NCBI GenBank assembly: GCA_944325605.1
Contig: CALVAX010000009.1
Coordinates: forward strand, 19,485 to 83,484
Reading direction: 5' to 3'
Length of the DNA stretch: 64,000 nucleotides
DNA from: Candidatus Gastranaerophilales bacterium
GTDB lineage: Bacteria > Cyanobacteriota > Vampirovibrionia > Gastranaerophilales > Gastranaerophilaceae
Shown here: positions 38,498-47,403 of the stretch, in pieces
Layout of the letters: every line of letters begins with the position of its first letter
Position numbering within the stretch: position 1 is the first letter of the stretch
Notes under the pieces: model-generated
Databases searched by the model: none
Seen by the model: the letters and a program-made list of their open reading frames with translations, nothing else
What the model was told of the DNA's origin: nothing
Translations under genes and position numbers: made by a program

Positions 38498-39661
38498 TTA
38501 CAGCCCGATTTTTTCGTTCAGTTTCAATGCGTTGATAAGTTCTCTTATGGACAAAATCTCGTTAAATATTTCGACAAACGTATTGCTGTCTGTATCCGTA
38601 TTCAAATTCGCCATCTGAAATAAATCACGTCCTGCATCTATTGCGATTGTTATTTTGCCATCCTTAAAGGCAGCTCTTATGTATTTTGCTCTAAAGGCAA
38701 CTTTCATGTTCTTAAATCTCTCTATAAAGGCGGTCGTCAAAACATATCTTGCTTCAACCTGATTGGTTGAGTAAATTTTGTATTTTTCCATAAATTCAGG
38801 ATCTTCCAGCTTTACTTCTTCAAATTTTGAATGGTCAAACTTTATACAATTGCTTGTTTTTGCTCTTTCAAGAACAAACGTATGACCTTCAAAGTTTTTG
38901 TTCATGTCAAATTCAATAAATACCCCTCTGAATCCCGGCTGTGAAAAATACTTAACCAACCCGAACAACGGTAACCCGAGGACATAAGCCGTCACAATAA
39001 TTCCCGTAACAGTATCATTGTGGCAAAGCTTGCCAATCCACGTTGCAATTGGCATAACAATCCATATCGAAACAAGAAAAAACGCACATCCGCATCCGAT
39101 TGCAAACGGCGCTATTAGCAGAGCATTAAAAATACCTTGCAAAGAATTTTTGCTGGTATCCAATTCCTGAATAAGAAAACTAACTCCTCTGTAAGAACCG
39201 GTGAACCTGTCACCACAAGCTCCAACATAAAACGGATTCATAATATGCTGCTGATGGTATTTATACAAATCAACATTTTTGTCTGTGCGGGCACTGTCTT
39301 CCCACTTAAGATCCCCGAAGATGCTTGCAAACTCCGGCATAAACTTATCTTTGAAATCATGTTCTCCGTTTATATCAAAATATTTACTGCTGCTTTTAAC
39401 TGTCCCCTTGTTAAAATATAATATTATACATCCGGTTAAAATAAATCCGACACCGGCAAACAGCCCAAAAGGAACTTCATTTATAACTAAACTGCTTAAA
39501 GAAAACAATATGCCAACCCCGAAAACAATAAACATTACAGCTATTGTTCCAAGTCGCTTCCGCCCCCGCTGCTTGTTCATCCAGCCAAGATTCGGCTTAA
39601 CTTTTTTAAAATAAAAATCTCTAAGTTCTGAGCGCATTTGCGCAACAGTTTTTTCTTCCAT
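38498..39661 (-). CDS. DUF3137-like membrane protein, paralogue A
   Basis: A 387-residue sister of the previous gene. The N-terminus MEEKTVAQMRSELRDFYFKK aligns with MTEKSVAQMRADLRTFYVNK of the paralogue. There are two pairs of hydrophobic helices (about 42-82 and 180-235). The soluble domain has FRGVFIEFDMNKNFEGHTFVLERA and a C-terminus (from about residue 270) nearly identical to the sister. The DNA there is also nearly identical, pointing to recent gene conversion or partial duplication. It is followed closely by the sister gene, and the metalloprotease-like gene lies just upstream in the same direction, so all three may form one unit. Confidence 0.82.
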   Translation of the reverse strand: MEEKTVAQMRSELRDFYFKKVKPNLGWMNKQRGRKRLGTIAVMFIVFGVGILFSLSSLVINEVPFGLFAGVGFILTGCIILYFNKGTVKSSSKYFDINGEHDFKDKFMPEFASIFGDLKWEDSARTDKNVDLYKYHQQHIMNPFYVGACGDRFTGSYRGVSFLIQELDTSKNSLQGIFNALLIAPFAIGCGCAFFLVSIWIVMPIATWIGKLCHNDTVTGIIVTAYVLGLPLFGLVKYFSQPGFRGVFIEFDMNKNFEGHTFVLERAKTSNCIKFDHSKFEEVKLEDPEFMEKYKIYSTNQVEARYVLTTAFIERFKNMKVAFRAKYIRAAFKDGKITIAIDAGRDLFQMANLNTDTDSNTFVEIFNEILSIRELINALKLNEKIGL

Positions 39662-39668
39662 ACCAACC

Positions 39669-40463
39669 TCAATATTTAGGAATTACATCTTTAAGATTAC
39701 CATAATATCCGCTTTCGAGCAAATCAAAAAATCTCCGGGAAGTAAAAGGCGCAAGCGCTTCTACCCATTCTCTATCAAGATAAAGCCCCTCAACAAACCG
39801 TGCAAAAAGTTCAGTCGGACGTTTGTAATATTTATTCATCCTGTTTATTCTTGCTGAAATTCTTGCCTGTTTTCTTGTGAAGGATTTTAGCCTTATGTAC
39901 GCCGCAAAAGCTTCCGGCATATCAGGGAAACATTCTTCAATCGTGTTTATTGTATAAATTTTCGGAATAAACCCCAAAAATCCGCCCATAACTTTTACCC
40001 TGTCATACTTCAAAAGATACCTTGCATCAGAACGCTTGATATATTTGTCAAACTCTTTAAACTTTTTGGAGCGCTGAAATTTTGGATAAGATTTTTTAAT
40101 AATTGCGTCATATTCATTGATTTTTTCGCGAATTCTGTCTTTGTGTTCGTATAATTTTACGCATAAAGAATTTTCGTCCACAAAATTCGTGACTTTAAAA
40201 AGTTCCGCTTCAATTAACGGGCTGTCAGACATAAAAAGCACCTGAAAACTTCCGCCGGTTTTTGGCATCCCGGGTTCAAGCTGATAGTGAATATAATGAG
40301 CAAATTCATGCATCATAGTCGGAATAACTTTATGCTCCGGCGTGTCTTTTGAAATATCAATACGGTTATTACAGAAAAATCCGCGGTGCCCTCTTGCTTT
40401 GGTCGTTGTATGAACCTCAATTCCGAGTGTTCTTAAATACTTCACAAACGTTTTCTTGTCCAT
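39669..40463 (-). CDS. Putative HExxH metalloprotease (SprT/minigluzincin-like)
   Basis: A 264-residue protein with the zinc-peptidase motif MMHEFAHYIHYQ (His52, Glu53, His56). It is otherwise unfamiliar; the rest is basic and helical (KFQRSKKFKEFDKYIKRSD, RKQARISARINRMNKYYKR). The layout, an early HExxH followed by helical residues with later acidic candidates such as FARFVEGLYLDREW, fits a small cytosolic metallopeptidase; the third ligand cannot be fixed by eye. I start at ATG 40463; a TTG at 40481 is also open. A TATAAT box ends 6 nt before this ATG and no SD is present, which suggests a leaderless mRNA. It precedes the DUF3137 pair by 7 nt. Confidence 0.72.
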   Translation of the reverse strand: MDKKTFVKYLRTLGIEVHTTTKARGHRGFFCNNRIDISKDTPEHKVIPTMMHEFAHYIHYQLEPGMPKTGGSFQVLFMSDSPLIEAELFKVTNFVDENSLCVKLYEHKDRIREKINEYDAIIKKSYPKFQRSKKFKEFDKYIKRSDARYLLKYDRVKVMGGFLGFIPKIYTINTIEECFPDMPEAFAAYIRLKSFTRKQARISARINRMNKYYKRPTELFARFVEGLYLDREWVEALAPFTSRRFFDLLESGYYGNLKDVIPKY

Positions 40464-40469
40464 AATCTT

Positions 40470-40475
40470 ATTATA
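40470..40475 (-). promoter_or_regulatory. -10 box of the 40463 gene, leaderless geometry
   Basis: TATAAT on the minus strand, 6 nt before the ATG. A weak -35 match (TTAAGA, spacer 18) lies upstream. Confidence 0.45.
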
Positions 40476-40542
40476 CCGCAAGATTTCAGCTTATCTTAAA
40501 CTTATACAAATAAAAATAAAGGCTGCATTTGATTTATATTTT

Positions 40543-40824
40543 TTAAACAACCATCTCAAGATTTTTCAAAGATAAACCTGAAAGAATATTTTTTATATCT
40601 GATGACATAAATCTGAATCTTAATTTTCTGTCCGGAAGTTTATTATAAAGATAAGAAGAAGTCATTGCCAGAACCTTAACTGCATCCAGAACATTCATCC
40701 CCGAAAGATCCAGCTCCAAATCCTGAATATCCGATTTTGTAATAACTTTTCTGATTTCTTCTGCAGCTTTTACCGGATTTGAAGAATTTAAATAAACCGA
40801 ATTTTTATAACAAATCTGACTCAT
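40543..40824 (-). CDS. Small STAS-like protein
   Basis: A 93-residue protein. The pattern LELDLSGMNVLDAVKVLAMTSSYLY resembles the core of STAS domains (a strand ending in DLSG, then the helix that carries the phospho-site in SpoIIAA-type anti-anti-sigma factors). The usual Ser is replaced here (VLDAVKV), so classical phosphorylation may not occur. It continues with LRFRFMSSDIKNILSGLSLKNLEMV, like the last strand-helix unit. There is no kinase partner next to it. The fold assignment is tentative. Confidence 0.6.
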   Translation of the reverse strand: MSQICYKNSVYLNSSNPVKAAEEIRKVITKSDIQDLELDLSGMNVLDAVKVLAMTSSYLYNKLPDRKLRFRFMSSDIKNILSGLSLKNLEMVV

Positions 40825-40939
40825 ATTATTTAAATCGGATTTTATTAAATATATTTTAAAATTTTATACATATTTAGTTCATTTGTACGATATTTATTGT
40901 ATAATCTGATTGGTAAAAACATAAAAGAAAGGTTAGGAT

Positions 40940-41929
40940 ATGGGTATTGCAATGGCAGAAACGGTTAATATTAATGAGCTTGCAAAAGAAGTTTTAACAA
41001 TCGAAGCTAACTCTATATTGAGATTAAAAAATAATATCGGCGACGAATTTGATAAAGCTATAGAATATTTATACAACTGCAAAGGCAGAGTTATCGTAAC
41101 AGGGATGGGAAAATCCGGACTTATCGGACGTAAAATAGCAGCGACACTGTCTTCTACAGGCACTCCGGCATACTTTCTTCATCCGGCAGAAAGCACCCAT
41201 GGCGATTCCGGTATAATAACAAGAAACGATGTAATCATCGCAATTTCAAACAGCGGAGAAACTCAGGAACTTTTGAATCTTTTGCCTTTGATTAAACGCT
41301 TCGGCGTTATTATGATAGGTATGACCGGAAATATGAATTCAACACTTTCGCATGCCAGCGATGTAACCCTTGATATTTCAGTAGAACGTGAAGCCTGCCC
41401 GCTAAATAAAGCCCCAACAGCAAGCACAACTGCTACTCTTGCAATGGGCGATGCACTTGCGGTATGTCTTTTGAAAAAAAGAGGTTTCTCAGAAGAAGAT
41501 TTCCTTATTTTCCACCCGTCAGGCGCACTCGGAAAAGGCTTCCTGTACAAAGTTTCTGACCTTATGCTCTCAGACAGAGAAAAACTTCCGATTGCACACG
41601 AAAACGACAACTTCACAGATGTTATTGAATTAATTACAAATTACAAACTCGGCATGGCAATGATATTGAACAACAACGGAGTTTTAACAGGTGTTCTCAC
41701 AGACGGCGACATCAGAAGAACTCTTCTTAAATACCATGACACTTCAAACCTTATTATCAAAAATGTTATGACAGAAAATCCTAAATGTATTTCAGCAGAT
41801 TCTTACGGGGCAAGCGCGCTTAATCTTATGGAAAAATACTCAATCACGGCGCTTGCGGTAGTCGACGAAAATCATAAACCTATCGGTGTAATTCACATCC
41901 ACGACCTTCTGAAAGCCGGAGTTGCATAA
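40940..41929 (+). CDS. kdsD: D-arabinose-5-phosphate isomerase (KdsD/KpsF family)
   Basis: A 329-residue enzyme converting ribulose-5-phosphate to arabinose-5-phosphate, the first committed step of KDO synthesis for LPS. An N-terminal SIS domain shows VIVTGMGKSGLIGRKIAATLSSTGTPAYFLHP, HGDSGII, SNSGETQELLNLL, and the family segment ACPLNKAPTASTTATLAMGDALAV. Two CBS domains follow (about 205-329). The SIS-CBS-CBS order is standard. kdsC follows 2 nt after, so the pathway link is firm. A TATAAT box lies in the 115 bp upstream. Confidence 0.96.
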   Translation: MGIAMAETVNINELAKEVLTIEANSILRLKNNIGDEFDKAIEYLYNCKGRVIVTGMGKSGLIGRKIAATLSSTGTPAYFLHPAESTHGDSGIITRNDVIIAISNSGETQELLNLLPLIKRFGVIMIGMTGNMNSTLSHASDVTLDISVEREACPLNKAPTASTTATLAMGDALAVCLLKKRGFSEEDFLIFHPSGALGKGFLYKVSDLMLSDREKLPIAHENDNFTDVIELITNYKLGMAMILNNNGVLTGVLTDGDIRRTLLKYHDTSNLIIKNVMTENPKCISADSYGASALNLMEKYSITALAVVDENHKPIGVIHIHDLLKAGVA

Positions 41930-41931
41930 CA

Positions 41932-42432
41932 ATGAACGATTTGGAACAGAGAGCTTCAAAAATTAAACTCGCAGCTTTTGACGTTGACGGCGTCATGACA
42001 GACGGAAGCATTACTTATGACGAAAACGGCATTGAATACAAAACATTCAACGCAAAAGACGGCCATGGAATAACTATGCTTAATAATGCAGGGATAATCA
42101 CGGCGATTATTACAGCCCGCAGCAACGGTACAGTTCAGCATCGCGCGGAAAATCTTAAATTCAAAGAAATTCATCAGGGATCTAAAAATAAAATTCAAAC
42201 TCTGACCGAAATTCTTGAAAAATACAACCTGACTCTTGAGCAAACCGCCTATATGGGTGACGATCTTCCGGACATATGCATTCTGGAAAAAGCAGGACTT
42301 TCAGGATGTCCGAATGATGCTGTTGACGAAGTAAAAAACATCTCACGCTTCATATCTTCCAAAAACGGAGGCAGAGGCGCCGTTAGAGAATTTTGCGAGT
42401 TTATACTGAAAAACCAAAACCACAATAATTAA
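41932..42432 (+). CDS. kdsC: 3-deoxy-D-manno-octulosonate 8-phosphate phosphatase
   Basis: A 166-residue HAD-family phosphatase that removes phosphate from KDO-8-phosphate. The nucleophile motif AFDVDGVMTDGSI is near the start, ARSNGTVQHRA is the second motif, and AYMGDDLPDICILEKAGLSGCPNDA contains the acidic pair of motif IV. Length fits the tetrameric capless KdsC group. It starts 2 nt after kdsD; together with bamA this shows LPS-type outer-membrane synthesis. Confidence 0.95.
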   Translation: MNDLEQRASKIKLAAFDVDGVMTDGSITYDENGIEYKTFNAKDGHGITMLNNAGIITAIITARSNGTVQHRAENLKFKEIHQGSKNKIQTLTEILEKYNLTLEQTAYMGDDLPDICILEKAGLSGCPNDAVDEVKNISRFISSKNGGRGAVREFCEFILKNQNHNN

Positions 42433-42448
42433 AAAAGGGAAATAAATT

Positions 42449-42811
42449 ATGTACGAAATAAAAACACAGGCATTTTTTTCAGCCGCACATCATCTTTTGA
42501 ATTATGACGGCGAATGCGAAAATCAACACGGACACAACTGGATGGTAGAAGCTTATGTCAAAGGCGACACTTTAGACAAAAGCAACATCCTGATTGACTA
42601 CAAAGTTTTGAAAAAAGAACTAAAAGCTGTATTAGATATGCTTGACCACAAAGATGTAAACGAATTACCTGAATTTAAGGGCGAAAGTCCATCTTCAGAA
42701 ATGATTGCAGCTTTTATATATACAAAACTGAAAGAAAAAATTGTTCAATTAAGCAAGATTTCTGTTTGGGAAACCCAAACATCATGCGCAAGCTACTTTG
42801 AGGAGGAATAG
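42449..42811 (+). CDS. queD: 6-carboxytetrahydropterin synthase (QueD family)
   Basis: A 120-residue tunnelling-fold enzyme acting on 7,8-dihydroneopterin triphosphate in queuosine precursor synthesis. Zinc ligands are visible in FSAAHHL and QHGHNW, the catalytic Cys is in GECENQHGH, and a later His/Asp occurs in MLDHKDVNEL. Length is typical. No other queuosine gene is adjacent; here it sits in the KDO/UppP operon (16 nt after kdsC, 5 nt before uppP). SD AAAAGGG. Confidence 0.93.
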   Translation: MYEIKTQAFFSAAHHLLNYDGECENQHGHNWMVEAYVKGDTLDKSNILIDYKVLKKELKAVLDMLDHKDVNELPEFKGESPSSEMIAAFIYTKLKEKIVQLSKISVWETQTSCASYFEEE

Positions 42812-42816
42812 CCGGA

Positions 42817-43662
42817 ATGAATTTAATACAGGCAATATTAATGGGAATAGTACAGGGATTGAGTGAATTTTTACCGATTTCAAGTTCTGCGCATCTGGTG
42901 TTCACATCAAATTTTTATAAAGTATCTCAGGGCATTGAAATAATACAACATTCCAATGAAGAAGTATTTTTTGATATCATGGTTCACCTCGGGACACTTA
43001 TTGCCGTATTAATATTTTTCAGAAAAGATATCGCAAATATTATAAAAGCAATGTGGCATGCACTAAAAACAAAAGACTGGTCTGACAAAGAAGCAAAACT
43101 CGGACTATACATAATTGCAGGCACAATTTTAACAATAATGCTCGCTCTTCCCATCAATGAAGTTGCGGAAAAACTTGTATTTGCACCGGCAATTGTCGGA
43201 ATTCTTCTTTTTATAACAGGTTTTGTGCTTTTGGGAAGCGAATACATGTCAAAACATTTTACAGCAAAAAAAGAAAACGTTGATTTGAAAACGTCCATAT
43301 TTATAGGACTAGCACAGGGTCTTGCAGCACTTCCGGGATTTTCAAGATCCGGCTGGACAATAGCAACAGGCTTGTTCTTCGGACTTGACAGAACAACAGC
43401 CGCAAGATATTCATTTTTATTGAGTATTCCGATAATACTCGGGGCATCAATGGTGTATCCGTTGATAAAAATTGATATTCATGAAGCACTTGCATACAAC
43501 TGGACAGCAATAATCTGCGGAACAATTGTTTCCGGAATTGTAGGTTATTTGTGCATCAAATATTTTATGAAATTTATTTCAAAATTTTCACTTGCAATAT
43601 TTGGCTGGTATTGCATTTTAGCCGGTATCGGAACATTCGTTTTCTTTAAATTTTTCGTATAA
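42817..43662 (+). CDS. uppP: Undecaprenyl-diphosphatase (UppP/BacA)
   Basis: A 281-residue integral membrane phosphatase that recycles the undecaprenyl carrier for peptidoglycan and polysaccharide export. The two signature regions are present: QGLSEFLPISSSAHL (Glu-rich active site) at the N-terminus and ALPGFSRSGWTIATGLFFGLDR near residue 175. About eight hydrophobic helices are visible, and length matches BacA. SD GAGGAG lies within the end of queD. Confidence 0.96.
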   Translation: MNLIQAILMGIVQGLSEFLPISSSAHLVFTSNFYKVSQGIEIIQHSNEEVFFDIMVHLGTLIAVLIFFRKDIANIIKAMWHALKTKDWSDKEAKLGLYIIAGTILTIMLALPINEVAEKLVFAPAIVGILLFITGFVLLGSEYMSKHFTAKKENVDLKTSIFIGLAQGLAALPGFSRSGWTIATGLFFGLDRTTAARYSFLLSIPIILGASMVYPLIKIDIHEALAYNWTAIICGTIVSGIVGYLCIKYFMKFISKFSLAIFGWYCILAGIGTFVFFKFFV

Positions 43663-43698
43663 AATAATGTAAAAAAATGTAAACACAGACGCATAAAA

Positions 43699-43721
43699 CT
43701 GTCAAAAATAATTCTTCACGG
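43699..43721 (+). promoter_or_regulatory. Shared upstream element, copy 4
   Basis: CTGTCAAAAATAATTC then TTCACGG, matching copy 1 at 20 of 23 positions. It ends 36 nt before the ATG of the tagged gene at 43758, the first gene of the GH13 operon. Confidence 0.6.
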
Positions 43722-43757
43722 ATATTAATATATTGAAGAAGTTTGTGTGGAGTAATA

Positions 43758-44780
43758 ATGATTTTACCAGTAAACAACCAGAATCCTACACCATTTTTTT
43801 CGGCAAATAAGCAGAAAAAAAATGAAAAAGAATATACACACGATACACTATTACCGAATAATTTGTCCACCCGCATGCGTATTGGAATGGACAAATTCAC
43901 AAATGCAATAACTCTCTATTCGGCAAAAGGTTTTAAGGGCAGCCGCAACGCCAATTTCTATGAATTTTTAACAATGGGTCAGATTCCTTATTTAATAGGA
44001 AGCGGTACTCTTATCGCAGTTTTCAATGCTGCAAACAAGCATTACAATCTGTTTGACCAGCCAAGCGCAAAAGCTCTCGGCAACAAAATGGCACTCGGCG
44101 TTGTATTGTACGGACTTCTGAAAAGTGCCTCAAAACCGCTGGTAACAGCGCCGGTACACTGGATTACAGGTATAGATACAGAAAGACCCTATGCAAAAGT
44201 TAATTATGAACTTCCTGACGACATTTACGACACGGATATAACAAATATTGAATACCACAAAGTGTTTGAAAGTGTTGATTTTTCAAGATGGGATTTACTT
44301 CTGATGGATCCCAAAAGCGGAAAACCCAGAAATGCCCGCTACGACATAATAGCCAAAAAGCTTGGTATGGGTACAAACTTAAAAGATTCAGATCAGGAAG
44401 TTAAACCCCGCATTAAAGAAATCGTAGAAAAAACAAGTGCAGCCAAAAGCATCACATCATACCTCTGGGCAGCAGCGGGTGTCGCTCTTGCATTCCAAAA
44501 GCCGTGGGAATCCTACTTTAATGTAGCAACTCTGAAATTCTGGGATACCAAAAAGTTTGCACATTCAATGAAAATTTTTGGAAAATCACTTGTCGAAAGT
44601 GCAAAAGCTATGTATAAAGGTGAAGGCTGTAAATATAAACATGCCGGCAAATTTATGATTTATACACCCCTCGCAGCAACAGTGCTTGGAGTATTGAACG
44701 TAATGCGAAGCGAACATAAACCGTCAAAACTTGACAGTGCAGATATCATAGAAAAAGAAAGAAAGTACGTGGTGAACTAA
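43758..44780 (+). CDS. Tagged membrane protein, first gene of the GH13 operon
   Basis: A 340-residue protein of unknown function. The start is ATG 43758 with GGAG seven bases upstream; a TTG at 43743 is open but unlikely. The N-terminus MILPVNNQNPTPFFSANKQ carries the polar tag (Phe13-Phe14). Hydrophobic segments lie at about 80-98 (MGQIPYLIGSGTLIAVF), 110-130 and near the C-terminus (YTPLAATVLGVLNV). The middle is soluble (about 135-240). The style and composition resemble the proteins at 15432 and 16425. It is followed 1 nt later by the 873-residue gene. Confidence 0.72.
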   Translation: MILPVNNQNPTPFFSANKQKKNEKEYTHDTLLPNNLSTRMRIGMDKFTNAITLYSAKGFKGSRNANFYEFLTMGQIPYLIGSGTLIAVFNAANKHYNLFDQPSAKALGNKMALGVVLYGLLKSASKPLVTAPVHWITGIDTERPYAKVNYELPDDIYDTDITNIEYHKVFESVDFSRWDLLLMDPKSGKPRNARYDIIAKKLGMGTNLKDSDQEVKPRIKEIVEKTSAAKSITSYLWAAAGVALAFQKPWESYFNVATLKFWDTKKFAHSMKIFGKSLVESAKAMYKGEGCKYKHAGKFMIYTPLAATVLGVLNVMRSEHKPSKLDSADIIEKERKYVVN

Positions 44781-44781
44781 T

Positions 44782-47403
44782 ATGCAGACAAACTTAATCC
44801 AAAACTTCGTACAAAACCTGAAAACACCGCCGTCTGAAAGAAAGACGCCGGAATTTAATATTCATCACGAACTTCAAACCAAAACGTTTATAAAACCGAA
44901 CAAAAGCAGCGGATATCTCGTAAAAAGTAATATTTTTGATGCGCCTGCAATTATGGCAAAAGATTTTGTATATGATTTGAAATCTGTCAAAAATGGTTTT
45001 AATGGCGATGCCGATGACCATCAACTCGGAAAAATTAATGATGTAGGTCTGAAAATTGGCGGGCTGGCAATTGCAGCTTATTTATACACAAAAAAACAAA
45101 GCCCGATGACAAAATCAATGGAATTTATCGGTTTAGGTTCATTTCTCGCATCAATGTCATTGTGGCCGAAACTTGCAATCCAGCTGCCGGCTTACCTTAT
45201 TCACGGATTTAATGTTCAACAGCAGTATGTTGACAGCTTTGGACGTAAAAAATCATTCTTCCAGGATCCTCAGTTTTTAGCGTGGGACGCATACAGCGAT
45301 AAAGAACTTGAAAAAATCGGAGACTGGATGGGAATTCCAAAAGATCTTCCGAACAGAAACGAATTCACGAAACGTAAAATGCAAAAAATTGCAGTTCAAA
45401 ACAATACATTATGGATGTGGACAGCAGGTTTTGCAACTCCTATTATGAGTGCGCTTATCTGCAACCAGCTGGAAAAACCCGTAACCAAACTGCTTGGAAG
45501 AATTAACAATAAGAAAAACAATCAAGATATCAAGGATTTAGATGCTTTAGCAAAAGAAATGCATGATAATAAAATTAAAAATAAAGTCAGCAGTATCCTG
45601 TCTATAAACCAGAATAAAGTCATCACAGAAGATTTAATAGAGGAACTTGCAAAAGCAATTTCTAACGGTTTCGATCCTCAGGTAAAAGAAAGTGTAAATC
45701 AGGATTTGAAAAAACTTCTTCAAACAGATCTTTATGTTATTAACGAAAATACACTAAATGCAATTACGGCGAATACAGAAAAGACATTGCTTGATGCAGG
45801 ATTTGAAAAAGAAACTATCGGACAAATTATCCCGTCATATAACGAAATGCTTAAAAACTTTGATAATGAACTCGGATTTTTCAAAATTGCTTGTGATAAT
45901 GAGAAACTTGAAAAAGCATTTACTGCATACACGAAAAAGCTCTATGAAAAAATTGACAAGTATAACGAAGTTGCCATAAAGAATCCGGAATCAAATTTAA
46001 AAATATTATCAAAAAATCAAATTGATGATATTAAACAAATGCTTATAGGTTCAGAGATTACAGAAAACCCGGTTATGCTGGGGCTGAAAAAAGAGCCTTA
46101 TGCTGTATTAAATCATAATAATCAAAAACTAATCAACCTGATTGCAGACGCATTTAATTCTTTAAAGCTAAACACAGCCGCAGCCGAAAAGTTTGTTCAA
46201 AACCAGCTTGGCTGTTTACCTGAAACAACAATGGCAAACTACTGGAATGATACTATTGATACTTTTGTCCATGGTTTGGGGCTGAAAACAAAAGATATCG
46301 ATCTTATCAAAAATGACAGATTGCTTGCAACAAGCTTTTTAAGAAGCTCTTTTGATGATATTGCATCAGACAAAAAGAACTATAACAAATTCATGACAAA
46401 ACTGATTGATCAGATTGCAATACAGGAAAAATTAATGAAACCCGGCGACACCAGAGAAATAATGTATTCAAATGCCGGAAATACAAAACTGGACAATTTC
46501 ATTGAAAAATCATTTAAAGATTTCAATGGAAAGATTACTAAACTTCCGGGCTACAAGCCGTCATTTATGGAAAACACTTTAAACTATATTATTGGTATAG
46601 GCGGACAAACTTTTGAAACCAGAAATCCGCAGGGTTCACTAAAACAGACATATAAAGACCTTGCATACAACAGGATTGCCGAAGTAAAAAGTTCATTCTT
46701 CCGTATAATAAATACCCTTGATTTGTACCGTCGTCTTGCAATCGGAGATCCTAAATATTATCCGGCTCTTCACAATAAATTGCCAAGAGCATTAAAAGAA
46801 GAAGTTGTTGAAATCTCCAAAATGACAGGTATTGCAGGTCATACAGCGGATTATCTGACAAAATTCTATAAACAAATTGACCCGAATTTTGATATAGAAG
46901 ATTTAAGTGATATTCCAATAAGAAATGGCCGTCTTATTTATAAATACGCAGGCAGACCGGCTCCAACAGGAAAAGTTGATACGCCTCAAGATCCACGTTT
47001 GTTTATTGAATCAATGAAATTAAGCTTTGAAAACAAAGTTCATCCGGAAACCGAGGCTGCATTCGGACGCAATAAAAAATTACTCGAAGAATTTAAAAAA
47101 TACAGAAATATAGTACTTAATGATGTTGGTAATAGAGAGTACTTCGAAAATATACATAGAATGGTAACAGAGGACAAAACATCCACAGCAAGCGACAACA
47201 AAATATTTATAGAAGTTGGCGCTGCAACGGATGAAGTATTATACAACTTCTGTAAACGCACTTCTAATACCAACAAGTGGTTAAAAATGTTTTCAACGGC
47301 AGGAGCGGCACTTTTAGGAGTGACCATTTTTGCGCAATTCTTCTTTGGAAGAATGCAAATACCAAAACCGGCTGCAACTCAAAAGGACAAAAAATATGCT
47401 TAA
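44782..47403 (+). CDS. Large protein with terminal membrane helices and long helical core
   Basis: An 873-residue protein that I do not recognise. A polar Asn/Lys-rich N-terminus (about 1-85) is followed by two or three hydrophobic segments (GLKIGGLAIAAYLY, FIGLGSFLASMSLWPKLAIQL, and TLWMWTAGFATPIMSALIC). A soluble, mainly helical core of about 600 residues follows. A C-terminal membrane helix lies near 843-862 (FSTAGAALLGVTIFAQFFF). This plan matches the 529-residue protein at 16425. It sits between the tagged membrane protein and the GH13 enzyme, with 1 nt before it and 8 nt overlap after it, so the three products are probably made together. Confidence 0.75.
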   Translation: MQTNLIQNFVQNLKTPPSERKTPEFNIHHELQTKTFIKPNKSSGYLVKSNIFDAPAIMAKDFVYDLKSVKNGFNGDADDHQLGKINDVGLKIGGLAIAAYLYTKKQSPMTKSMEFIGLGSFLASMSLWPKLAIQLPAYLIHGFNVQQQYVDSFGRKKSFFQDPQFLAWDAYSDKELEKIGDWMGIPKDLPNRNEFTKRKMQKIAVQNNTLWMWTAGFATPIMSALICNQLEKPVTKLLGRINNKKNNQDIKDLDALAKEMHDNKIKNKVSSILSINQNKVITEDLIEELAKAISNGFDPQVKESVNQDLKKLLQTDLYVINENTLNAITANTEKTLLDAGFEKETIGQIIPSYNEMLKNFDNELGFFKIACDNEKLEKAFTAYTKKLYEKIDKYNEVAIKNPESNLKILSKNQIDDIKQMLIGSEITENPVMLGLKKEPYAVLNHNNQKLINLIADAFNSLKLNTAAAEKFVQNQLGCLPETTMANYWNDTIDTFVHGLGLKTKDIDLIKNDRLLATSFLRSSFDDIASDKKNYNKFMTKLIDQIAIQEKLMKPGDTREIMYSNAGNTKLDNFIEKSFKDFNGKITKLPGYKPSFMENTLNYIIGIGGQTFETRNPQGSLKQTYKDLAYNRIAEVKSSFFRIINTLDLYRRLAIGDPKYYPALHNKLPRALKEEVVEISKMTGIAGHTADYLTKFYKQIDPNFDIEDLSDIPIRNGRLIYKYAGRPAPTGKVDTPQDPRLFIESMKLSFENKVHPETEAAFGRNKKLLEEFKKYRNIVLNDVGNREYFENIHRMVTEDKTSTASDNKIFIEVGAATDEVLYNFCKRTSNTNKWLKMFSTAGAALLGVTIFAQFFFGRMQIPKPAATQKDKKYA

